The notes under the pieces: generated by a model | What the model was told of the DNA's origin: nothing | The model's input: only the letters and a program-made list of their open reading frames with translations | Databases searched by the model: none | In this document: in pieces, positions 57,640 to 64,000 of the stretch | How the letters are laid out: each line of letters starts with the position of its first letter | Numbering within the stretch: the first letter of the stretch is position 1 | Assembly (NCBI GenBank): GCA_023818965.1 | Contig: JAMWCD010000005.1 | Location: 124,001-188,000 of the forward strand | Direction: 5' to 3' | Source: Candidatus Omnitrophota bacterium | Lineage (GTDB): Bacteria > Ratteibacteria > UBA8468 > B48-G9 > DTJG01 | Length of the DNA stretch: 64,000 bases | Made by a program: the position numbers and the translations under genes

Positions 57640-58295
57640 AATTCAAGGTACATCCAGTCATCCAAAAAATGAAAATTTCTGACTGTAAATCTTGCAGTTG
57701 AAGAAAGTTCCCTGCCTGATGGTAGATATGCAGAATAATCATATCTTGCAAGATGGAAAAGCCATTTATCACCTTTTTCTGGTTGCTTGCCCTTTAATGT
57801 TGGTAAACCTTTGAAGGGTATTGCGATTTCAATAGACCAGTACTGGTCAGTATCTGATGAATCATTCAGGGTACCACAAATCTTTGTTTCTACTTTTAAT
57901 CCTTCACAGTTCCATTTTGCGCATTCAAAAATATCCTGTAATTTTTCAGGTCTAGGTAAAAATGCATCAAAAACTGTTTTGATAGGAGAAAATTCAAATT
58001 CATAATAAGGACTGATATTCTCTCCTGTCTTCAAAAAAACTTCGACAACATCCTGCTGCCATGTCGGACTGTCCCTTTTTGTATATGTGGCTTTGATATC
58101 CTGGTCATGGCAGAAAAATCCAATGTAAAGAAAATCTTTATCATAGAGTAACTTTGCAGAGGTTTCTGACGATGGCTGTATCATTGTAACAGGAATAAAA
58201 AATTCAAGATTCTCTGCTTTTTCCCATTCTTTCTCCAGAATTCCATCAACAATGATTTTATCTACTCGGTGGCACCTGTATTTAATTCTTTTCAA
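57633..58295 (-). CDS. CBM9-like carbohydrate-binding protein
   Basis: A 220-aa single family-9-like domain: KIIVDGILEKEWEKAENLEF, AKLLYDKDFLYIGFFCHD, DVVEVFLKTG, YYEFEFSPI and SIEIAIPFKGL. No signal peptide, so a cytoplasmic sugar-binding or unknown role. The start is TTG 58295 with AAGGA 7 bases upstream; no in-frame ATG is closer. It resembles the C-terminal domain of the HEAT protein at 10041. Confidence 0.8.
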   Translation of the reverse strand: MKRIKYRCHRVDKIIVDGILEKEWEKAENLEFFIPVTMIQPSSETSAKLLYDKDFLYIGFFCHDQDIKATYTKRDSPTWQQDVVEVFLKTGENISPYYEFEFSPIKTVFDAFLPRPEKLQDIFECAKWNCEGLKVETKICGTLNDSSDTDQYWSIEIAIPFKGLPTLKGKQPEKGDKWLFHLARYDYSAYLPSGRELSSTARFTVRNFHFLDDWMYLEFQ

Positions 58296-58318
58296 CTTAT
58301 GTCCTTTTAAAAAAATTG

Positions 58319-58389
58319 AGCGGGATACGGGAATCGAACCCGCATTTCAAGCTTGGGAAGCTTGCACTCTACCATTGAGTTAATCCCGC
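58319..58389 (-). tRNA. tRNA-Gly (CCC)
   Basis: Cloverleaf of 71 nt on the minus strand: acceptor GCGGGAT/ATCCCGC, U at 73 as usual for bacterial tRNA-Gly, D stem ACTC/GAGT, anticodon stem CAAGC/GCTTG with loop TTCCCAA (CCC), T arm GCGGG-TTCGATT-CCCGT. CCA not encoded. No tRNA-linked repeat follows it. Confidence 0.95.
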
Positions 58390-58434
58390 TTTTATTTATT
58401 AAATTATACCTGTGTATTGCACAAAATCAAGAGA

Positions 58435-58878
58435 TCAACCTTGGTTACTATGATACCGTGAGAGATTTTTTCTGGTAGGAAGAAATCTGAATCTTGAAAA
58501 AAATGAAATTGCGCAGAAAACTGCTACCCATGTGATATTCCCGGAAATCAAAAACCCCACAAATCCTGAAACAGAAATATAATCCAGTAATACCATTGAT
58601 ATGAGATTATGCTTGATGGGAGAAAGAGGTTCGTTTTCTGGCAACCTCTTTTTTATAAATGAAACAATTCCATCAATAAAGAAAAAAACAGCAAGTCCTG
58701 AAAGATAAAGAAAATATTGAACATATCTCATTGTCGTATTTATTTCGTAAAATTCCGGTGATGGCTGATAGGCAAGATGTTTTTTCATAATGAAAGCAAT
58801 ACAGAACAGCAGAATCGGGTCAATCAGCATACTCAAATTCAAAATTTTTAATCTGTTTACTGGAATATTTTTACCCAT
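58435..58878 (-). CDS. Small multi-pass membrane protein
   Basis: 147 aa from ATG 58878, with about four hydrophobic segments, no recognised family, and a basic C-terminus. The frame is open to 58947, but that would overlap tRNA-Arg. TATAAT (58891-58886) lies 7 bases before the ATG and no ribosome site exists, indicating a leaderless mRNA. Confidence 0.65.
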   Translation of the reverse strand: MGKNIPVNRLKILNLSMLIDPILLFCIAFIMKKHLAYQPSPEFYEINTTMRYVQYFLYLSGLAVFFFIDGIVSFIKKRLPENEPLSPIKHNLISMVLLDYISVSGFVGFLISGNITWVAVFCAISFFSRFRFLPTRKNLSRYHSNQG

Positions 58879-58932
58879 GCCAATTATTATACCATCTTGA
58901 CGAAAAAGGCAAAAAAAAATATACTTTTTATA

Positions 58933-59006
58933 GCGCCTGTAGCTCAATAGGATAGAGCATCTGCCTTCTAAGCAGAGGGTTGCCCGTTCGATTCGGGCCA
59001 GGCGCG
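58933..59006 (+). tRNA. tRNA-Arg (TCT)
   Basis: Acceptor GCGCCTG/CAGGCGC, D stem GCTC/GAGC, anticodon stem TCTGC/GCAGA with loop CTTCTAA (TCT), T arm GCCCG-TTCGATT-CGGGC, discriminator G. CCA not encoded. An aldo/keto reductase ATG follows only 12 bases after the mature end, so the two may share a transcript. Confidence 0.96.
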
Positions 59007-59018
59007 CACTAATTCACA

Positions 59019-59889
59019 ATGGAAAAAATTTATCAAAGAAAACTTGGAAAAACCAATCTATCTATCTATCTCAGTGATTGGTTTTGGAGGACTGGCTCTT
59101 GCTGGCTTACCACAAAAACAGGTAGATGAAATCGTTGAATATGCAATCAGCCGGGGTGTTAATTTTTTTGATGTAGCACCAACATATGGCGATGCTGAAA
59201 TAAAACTTGGAAATGCCCTGAAAGGAAATAGAGACAAAATTTTCCTTTCCTGTAAAACAACATGTAGAACCAAATCTGAATCACTAATTGAACTGAAGAA
59301 TTCTTTAAAGAATCTTCGCACTGATTATTTTGATTTTTATTTGATGCATGGAATCAGAGACATTGAAAACGATGTCATTCCTGCCACAGGGAAAAATGGG
59401 ATGCTGATGACTGCTATCGAAGCAAAAAGAAACGGAATTGTAAAGTATATTGGTTTCAGCAGCCATACTGAAAAATCCGCCATTTTCGCCTTTGATCAGT
59501 TCGACTTTGACATCATGGCATTCCCTGTAAATTTGTTCTGTTTTCTTGCGACAGGATTTGGAAAACAGGCAATTGAATATGCAAAAAAAAGAGATGCTGG
59601 AATTATTGCCCTGAAAACACTTGCAAAACAGAAACTTGATAAATCTGTAAAAATAAAAAAATATCCAAATTGCTGGTATGAACCAGAGGAATCTCCGGAA
59701 ATGGCTAAAATTATGATGAAATGGACATACAGTCAACAGGTAAGTTCAATAATTCCACCAGCAGATGTCCGACTTTTTAAGATGGCACTGGATCTTTCAA
59801 TAGAAGTTCTAACAACGCCATTAGAACCAGAGCACATCAAAAAATTTGAGGAAATATTACCCAGCATTACACCAATTTTCCCATCCTGA
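59019..59889 (+). CDS. Aldo/keto reductase with frameshift at an ATCT repeat
   Basis: NADPH-dependent aldo/keto reductase. Family residues are present: FFDVAPTYGDAE (Asp, Tyr), FLSCKT (Lys), LMHGI (His) and YIGFSSH. The conserved N-terminus KIYQRKLGKTNLS is encoded from ATG 59019 in one frame; the remaining protein (SVIGFGG onward) is in another. They meet at four ATCT copies (59056-59071); three copies would restore a full-length frame. As written only a weak TTG at 59044 opens the main frame, giving 281 aa. It may be phase-variable, decayed or an assembly error. Confidence 0.75.
59056..59071 (+). repeat. (ATCT)4 tetranucleotide repeat in a coding sequence
   Basis: Four perfect ATCT units just inside the 5' end of the aldo/keto reductase gene. 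Loss of one unit would join the upstream ATG frame to the main frame, as in contingency loci. Confidence 0.8.
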
Positions 59890-59960
59890 AGTACTCGTTT
59901 TTTGTTGAAAATCTCCGAAAATATGATAAAATTTTATTTAGCCAAAATTTATAATCACAC

Positions 59961-60033
59961 GGGCCGTTAGCTCAACTGGCAGAGCAGGGCACTCTTAATG
60001 CCAAGGCTGGAGGTTCGATTCCTCCACGGCCTA
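59961..60033 (+). tRNA. tRNA-Lys (CTT)
   Basis: Acceptor GGGCCGT/ACGGCCT (G1-U72 wobble), D stem GCTC/GAGC, anticodon stem GGGCA/TGCCA with loop CTCTTAA (CTT), T arm GGAGG-TTCGATT-CCTCC, A73. CCA not encoded. A possible promoter lies upstream: TTGAAA at 59905, then TAAAAT at 59927. Confidence 0.96.
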
Positions 60034-60243
60034 TAGTTCCTTTTAAATTTGGGAGGAATCGAATGGGAGCGAAGATGTATAGGTCTGAGCAAGCGAAGAC
60101 CTATGCGGGTGGTTGCTGATGCGATGAATAAAGAGCATCGTATAGCAAGCCCGCCGAGATGTGAGGCGGGCCGGAACGACCCGAGCCGTAGTGGGAGGCG
60201 AGGGCGCCGATTCCTCCACGGCCTATAGTTCTTTTTAAATTTG
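60016..60243 (+). repeat. tRNA-Lys-linked element with duplicated tRNA 3' end
   Basis: A 36-bp direct repeat with one mismatch (60016-60051 and 60208-60243) starts at C56 of tRNA-Lys. Between the copies, 60052-60063 is a perfect 12-nt inverted copy of tRNA nt 54-65. Hairpins ATAGGTCT/AGACCTAT and GCCCGCC/GGCGGGC follow, then the 32-nt motif (60177-60208) shared with the tRNA-His tandem repeat. No ORF of its own; a minus-strand frame through it is an artefact. Confidence 0.88.
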
Positions 60244-60245
60244 AC

Positions 60246-60312
60246 CTCCCCTGAATCCCCTCCTGAAGGAGGGATGACAGGGGATGTTTATCCCTTCCTG
60301 GAATGAGGGAAT
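60246..60312 (+). repeat. Degenerate copy of the hairpin-rich dispersed repeat
   Basis: Hairpins CCCTCC/GGAGGG inside CCCCTG/CAGGGG, then TCCCTTCC/GAGGGA. It resembles the start and flank of copies A and B (ACCTCCCCT followed by ATCCCCTCCT) but is shorter and more divergent. It adjoins the tRNA-Lys element, as copy B lies near the tRNA-His array. The rest of 60313-60384 holds only the ribosome site of the next gene. Confidence 0.55.
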
Positions 60313-60384
60313 AAAAATAGAACTGTAAAGTTGGATGTGGGAAAATTTTAGGATCAAGTTGTGCTGTAAAAAAGGAAAAATCAA

Positions 60385-61101
60385 TTGATAAACTTAATTC
60401 AACTTCCAGAAATTGGAAGGGCAGTTTTTGTTGGAGATACTCACGGTGATATTCAAGCATCCAGGTCAATCATTAAGCAATACAAAAAGAGAAAATATCA
60501 CATCATATTTCTCGGTGATTATGTTGACCGTGGAGAGAAAAGTAAAGAAAATATTGACTTTCTAATCTCAGCACAAAAGGAATATTCCAGAATTATACTT
60601 CTTGCTGGAAATCATGAAATGCATTCAATTGAACCTGTGAGTCCTTCAAATTTCTGGGATTCACTTTCAGAAAATGATATCTCATACTACGCAGAAATAT
60701 TCAAAAATTTTCCCCTTGCAGTGTCTGGAAAAGGTTTTATTGCAGTTCACGCAGGCATACCGGACTTGCAGGATATGAACGATTGGGATAAAATTATCCC
60801 TGGCGACAGTAACTGGATAAGAATTCTCTGGGCAGATTTTAGAGAAAAAGATGGTGAAGTGCTTGGTGAGGTTTTCGGAAGAATAAAACTTGGCAGGGAC
60901 TATTTCAACAGGGTAATGAAAAATTTAAATAAGAATGTATTGATTCGTTCTCATGATCCATTAGCCCCTGAAAGAATGTTTGATAATCGTTGTCTCACCA
61001 TCTTTACATCTTCTTCCTATGGAAGATACAGACAAATAGCAATTGTTGACCTGTCCAGGGAAATTCATTCCATTGACGATATTGAAATCATTAATTTTTG
61101 A
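60385..61101 (+). CDS. PPP-family Ser/Thr phosphatase-like phosphoesterase
   Basis: 238 aa with the PPP signature: VFVGDTHGDIQA (GDxHG), FLGDYVDRGEKS (GDxVDRG) and LLAGNHEMH (GNHE), then the HAG and SHDPL His sites. Dinuclear metal phosphatase acting on phosphoproteins or dinucleotides. The start is TTG 60385 with AAGGAAA 7 bases upstream. Immediately followed by a protein kinase gene, suggesting an opposing pair. Confidence 0.88.
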   Translation: MINLIQLPEIGRAVFVGDTHGDIQASRSIIKQYKKRKYHIIFLGDYVDRGEKSKENIDFLISAQKEYSRIILLAGNHEMHSIEPVSPSNFWDSLSENDISYYAEIFKNFPLAVSGKGFIAVHAGIPDLQDMNDWDKIIPGDSNWIRILWADFREKDGEVLGEVFGRIKLGRDYFNRVMKNLNKNVLIRSHDPLAPERMFDNRCLTIFTSSSYGRYRQIAIVDLSREIHSIDDIEIINF

Positions 61102-61103
61102 AA

Positions 61104-61997
61104 ATGGTAAAAAATTTTTCTGAATATTATCTTGCGGAGAAAATTGGAGTTGGTGCTTTTGCCACTGTTTATAAGGCATATTCTCAACTTCAAAAACCAA
61201 CCTATGGGAAGGTTGTTGCGATTAAAATTCTTAATGAAAAAGTCCATGGTGCAAGTGAAAGTAAGGTGGTCAGACAATTCGAGAGAGAAGCAAGTATTGC
61301 GATGCAATTAAATCATGAAAACGTTGTGAAGGTCTATAACTGGGGCAAATTCAACGGCAGATATGCAATGATTATGGAATATGTTGATGGGAAAAATTTG
61401 AATGAATTTATACATGAACCAGGAAAATATCCTTTCAGTACACTTGTTGAGATTGGTTACAAAATTGCCTGTGGGCTTACTCATATCCATGCACATGGTA
61501 TTGTCCATAAGGATATCAAGCCAGAAAATGTTTTAATCTCAAATGATTTGAAGGTGGTAAAGATTACTGACTTTGGTATTGCAAAGGTTCCAAGACGCTG
61601 GTGGCAAAGAGACCTTTTTGAAAAAGCAGGAAGCGAAAGAAGGTTCAGCCATATTTCATATGCTGCTCCTGAACAAAAGGCAGGACAATCTGATGCAAGG
61701 TCTGATATTTACAGCTTGGGTGTTTTAATTGATGAATTGATTATTGTTAAGCTTTCTCAACCCGAAATCCCCGGAAGAAATGACCAGGACTATTTCAGGA
61801 GAATTTCTGAGGTTATCTTCAAATACAGGAAAACACAACAGATTCTTTCAGAACACCTTCCAATCCCTGAGGAATTTAAAGAAGTTTTAAAAAGAGCGAC
61901 CAATGAAGATCCTGCATTAAGATTTCAAACAGCAACAGAATTTGCTTTTCATCTCTCGAAATTTGTAGAAAATTCAGATACCATCAATCAAAATTGA
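61104..61997 (+). CDS. Ser/Thr protein kinase (PknB-like, soluble)
   Basis: Hanks-type kinase of 297 aa: glycine loop IGVGAFATVYKA, VAIKIL Lys, HKDIKPENVL catalytic loop, TDFGIAK and SYAAPEQKAGQSDARSDIYSLG. It ends shortly after the kinase domain; there is no membrane segment or PASTA domain. The catalytic loop has Lys after the His (HKD), non-RD type. ATG 61104 follows the phosphatase stop by 2 bases; a TTG at 61098 is also possible. Confidence 0.92.
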   Translation: MVKNFSEYYLAEKIGVGAFATVYKAYSQLQKPTYGKVVAIKILNEKVHGASESKVVRQFEREASIAMQLNHENVVKVYNWGKFNGRYAMIMEYVDGKNLNEFIHEPGKYPFSTLVEIGYKIACGLTHIHAHGIVHKDIKPENVLISNDLKVVKITDFGIAKVPRRWWQRDLFEKAGSERRFSHISYAAPEQKAGQSDARSDIYSLGVLIDELIIVKLSQPEIPGRNDQDYFRRISEVIFKYRKTQQILSEHLPIPEEFKEVLKRATNEDPALRFQTATEFAFHLSKFVENSDTINQN

Positions 61998-62447
61998 GAC
62001 AAAACATGCAATGGCATGTCCCTTTCCAATTTCACCAATCTGTTCTGCTGTTTTTGCTTTTATTCCAATTTTTTCATATTCAATTCCAAGAATTTCTGCA
62101 ATCCTGGTTTTCATGGCACTGTAATAGGGACTTATTTTTGGTTTTTCCGCAATGATTACAATGTCAATATTTTGAATTTTTGCTGATTTCTCTTCAATTA
62201 TTTTTTGATAATGCTGAACAATTCTGATGCTGCTAATGCCTTTTATTTTCTCATCAGTATCAGGAAATACCTGTCCAATGTCCTCAATTCCAAGGCATCC
62301 AGCAATTGCATCTGATAGTGCATGCAGTACAACATCGCCATCGCTGTGGCCTGCAAGACCAAACCCATACGGAATTTCGACTCCTCCAAGAAGGAGTTTT
62401 CTTCCTTTTTCAAATCTATGTATATCAAAACCAATTCCAATCCTCAT
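61974..62447 (-). CDS. ispF: 2-C-methyl-D-erythritol 2,4-cyclodiphosphate synthase
   Basis: MEP-pathway enzyme, 157 aa, normal length. It has GIGFDIHRFEKGRKLLLGGVEI cut into the DxH metal site, AGHSDGDVVLHALSDAI and FPDTDE, with KAKTAEQIGEIGKG near the C-terminus. The start is ATG 62447, exactly at the family N-terminus (MRIGIGFD); the ORF is open to 62477. No ribosome site. Overlaps the 3' end of the kinase gene by 24 nt, convergent. Confidence 0.96.
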   Translation of the reverse strand: MRIGIGFDIHRFEKGRKLLLGGVEIPYGFGLAGHSDGDVVLHALSDAIAGCLGIEDIGQVFPDTDEKIKGISSIRIVQHYQKIIEEKSAKIQNIDIVIIAEKPKISPYYSAMKTRIAEILGIEYEKIGIKAKTAEQIGEIGKGHAIACFVSILIDGI

Positions 62448-62523
62448 AATATCAGGATATAACATAAAAGAAAACACGTCAAAAAAATTTCTTTAAAAGG
62501 TGTTTTTGATGTAAACTAATGAT

Positions 62524-63504
62524 GTGGAAAAAATGTCTTTTATCACTGGCTTAATTTTTCGATGGAAGTTTTTTAAGGGAATAAAGGAAGAAAGTTTCAT
62601 AATCCTGACCAAACTCGGATACCAGAAAGCTCTTGAGATTCCCACAAAAACTGGATTATGGCAGGTTTATAAACTTGACAGAGATATTGCTACTGGCAGT
62701 AGAAAAGAAAAAATCTCATATTTCTATGCTCTCTATCGGTCATCCTTATCTGACAAACAATTTTCTGTTGCAGGACAATTTGAAAACATTGATGATCTGG
62801 TAAACAATTTAAAGTTTCTTTCCAGTGAAATTTTTCTTGAAAGACGTAAGTTCTCGATTGCTGATGTATTTTCTATTTCACAGGCAGATTTTGAAAAAGC
62901 ACGAGATTACGGCTATGTGTGTGGACTGATTACAGGATTTGTTCTGATGCTTGTTGACATTTTTTTCTGGCAAATCAAAAGTCCAGGTTCAACAGGTATT
63001 CTTTATACTTTTATTGATTATACACGTCTGGTTTATTATGGAACACCAGGATTTGCCATTGTTGTTGGGATGGGAGCCATTGGTATTTATTTCACTGTTT
63101 TATTCATATTGCTTCCGATTGGCATTGGAAATCTTTATGCATGGAGAGCAAGAAAAAAATTAAAAAGAGTTTCTGTGGTAGCTCCTGAATCAATTTTTGA
63201 GTATGACTATGCAGAAGAAGCCGATGAGTTTATAATAGAACAATATAAAAGAGAAGAAGAAAATTTAAAAAAAGAAAAAATGTTTCAGAAGATGTGCATG
63301 CTGTGGGAAAACTTCAGTAGAACTGATTTTGATAAAATTTACCAATTTCTGAAAGAAGGACTGTATTCTCCTGAAAATTTATTAAATATCATCAATGAAA
63401 TCAGAAAAACATGTCCTGAATTTGATTTTCAGAAATTTCTTGAGTTGTTTGTAAATATTAGTGCGAAAAATATTGATGTTGTTTTGAAAGTTTCTGAAAA
63501 ATGA
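62524..63504 (+). CDS. Unknown membrane protein with cytosolic helical tail
   Basis: 326 aa; no family recognised. Two strong membrane segments (about 140-163 and 183-210) are flanked by a mostly polar N-terminal domain and a Glu/Lys-rich helical C-terminus. The start is taken as GTG 62524 because TAAACT lies 6 bases upstream (leaderless pattern); ATG 62533 is the alternative. It overlaps the next gene as ATGA. Confidence 0.65.
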   Translation: MEKMSFITGLIFRWKFFKGIKEESFIILTKLGYQKALEIPTKTGLWQVYKLDRDIATGSRKEKISYFYALYRSSLSDKQFSVAGQFENIDDLVNNLKFLSSEIFLERRKFSIADVFSISQADFEKARDYGYVCGLITGFVLMLVDIFFWQIKSPGSTGILYTFIDYTRLVYYGTPGFAIVVGMGAIGIYFTVLFILLPIGIGNLYAWRARKKLKRVSVVAPESIFEYDYAEEADEFIIEQYKREEENLKKEKMFQKMCMLWENFSRTDFDKIYQFLKEGLYSPENLLNIINEIRKTCPEFDFQKFLELFVNISAKNIDVVLKVSEK

Positions 63505-64000
63505 AAAAAATCATCAGTGTCTTTATAATTGTGGCTTTTACTACTACCTGCGTGGCACTTGCCGAAAAACAAAAATATATTGAGGGTGAGATGTTTCCTG
63601 TTCCTCAATCAACCCACAATGGTAGTGGCTATACTGCCATTGAAGTTGGACTTGATGGAAACATTTATGTTGGCACTGCATTCTATGGTTCAAGTGCTCA
63701 CCTTGTAAGATTCAATCCCAGGACATCAAAATGGGAAGATATCATTGACGCACATAAAATCACCCGTGAAACAGGAACAGGGCTTGATTCTCAAAGTAAA
63801 TTCCATGCAAAGATTCTTGTTGATGATGATGGTGTTATATGGGCAGCCACAAAACAGGGAAATGAAAATTTTATTGATAGACCTGAATTCGGAGAAAGTT
63901 CAACAGGATATCCTGGAGGACATTTGTTTTCTTTTAATCCACGAACAAACACAGTAATAGATCACGGAATATTAAGAAAGCAAGAAGGTATTATGGGTGG
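63501..64000 (+). CDS. Secreted beta-propeller protein (C-terminus beyond window)
   Basis: Starts with a signal peptide (MKKIISVFIIVAFTTT, cleavage near ALAEK), then propeller-type repeats: IEVGLDGNIYVGTAFYG, LVRFNPRTSKWEDI, LVDDDGVIWAATKQG and LFSFNPRTNTVIDHG. NHL/SMP-30/PQQ-like fold. Read open to the window's end (166 codons). Coupled to the upstream membrane protein gene. Confidence 0.8.
   Translation, partial: MKKIISVFIIVAFTTTCVALAEKQKYIEGEMFPVPQSTHNGSGYTAIEVGLDGNIYVGTAFYGSSAHLVRFNPRTSKWEDIIDAHKITRETGTGLDSQSKFHAKILVDDDGVIWAATKQGNENFIDRPEFGESSTGYPGGHLFSFNPRTNTVIDHGILRKQEGIMG

Noticed and set aside
60101-60469. A 122-codon minus-strand ORF
   Set aside because: It crosses the tRNA-Lys element, a hairpin repeat and the start of the phosphatase gene; the composition is non-protein-like.

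Overview
The window comes from an AT-rich bacterial genome with a Gram-negative style of envelope. It has lipoprotein signals, a type IV pilus retraction ATPase, a type II pseudopilin of the H-X9-DG kind, murG-murC and an LTXXQ periplasmic protein. Many Gfo/Idh/MocA dehydrogenases, URO-D-like proteins, HEAT and CBM9-like secreted proteins and glycoside hydrolases suggest an uncultured sugar-degrading anaerobe near the PVC/Omnitrophota/Ratteibacteria part of the tree. That placement is inference; no rRNA gene is present. Most genes have an AAGGAGG-type ribosome site. Several first genes lack one and instead have a -10 box 5 to 8 bases before the start codon, which suggests leaderless mRNAs.

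Layout. 1-5566 (minus): an rpsB-tsf operon running into a cyclophilin-like protein, a small membrane protein, a transglutaminase lipoprotein, pilT and a metallophosphoesterase. 5677-6929 (minus): an isoprenylcysteine-methyltransferase-like protein and a UPF0280 protein. 6971-15573 (plus): murG, murC, nnrE, a HEAT-CBM9 secreted protein, a TPR/beta-propeller protein and a dehydrogenase. 15579-16537 (minus): rsmE and a DUF167 protein. 16646-26660: a type I restriction-modification island (hsdM, fic, hsdS, hsdR, YgjP-like metalloprotease) between two same-orientation copies of a hairpin-rich repeat of about 105 bp, followed by a 125-bp tandem repeat abutting tRNA-His. 26728-37142: small metabolic genes, a truncated dehydrogenase, a beta-helix protein and a PPi-type phosphofructokinase. 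37243-41421: GH127, an ODC-like decarboxylase and a deoxyhypusine-synthase-like protein. 41424-44318: antiporter, pseudopilin and LTXXQ protein. 44368-57639: a two-directional sugar and central-carbon region (NagB-like, class II aldolase, apgM, thrC, GH4, HpcH/HpaI aldolase, sugar isomerase, URO-D, amidohydrolase, dehydrogenases). 57633-64000: CBM9-like protein, three tRNA genes, an aldo/keto reductase broken by an ATCT repeat, a PPP phosphatase and Ser/Thr kinase pair, ispF and the start of a beta-propeller protein.

The most unusual structure is at two tRNA genes. Downstream of tRNA-His (minus strand) and tRNA-Lys (plus strand) there is the same architecture: a 12-nt perfect inverted copy of the tRNA's own T-loop and 3' T-stem (nt 54-65), a hairpin-bearing core ending in a shared 31-32 nt GC-rich motif, then a direct duplication of the tRNA 3' end starting exactly at C56. 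The host-specific parts differ in sequence between the two loci, but the arrangement and the terminal motif are the same. I do not recognise this as a named element.
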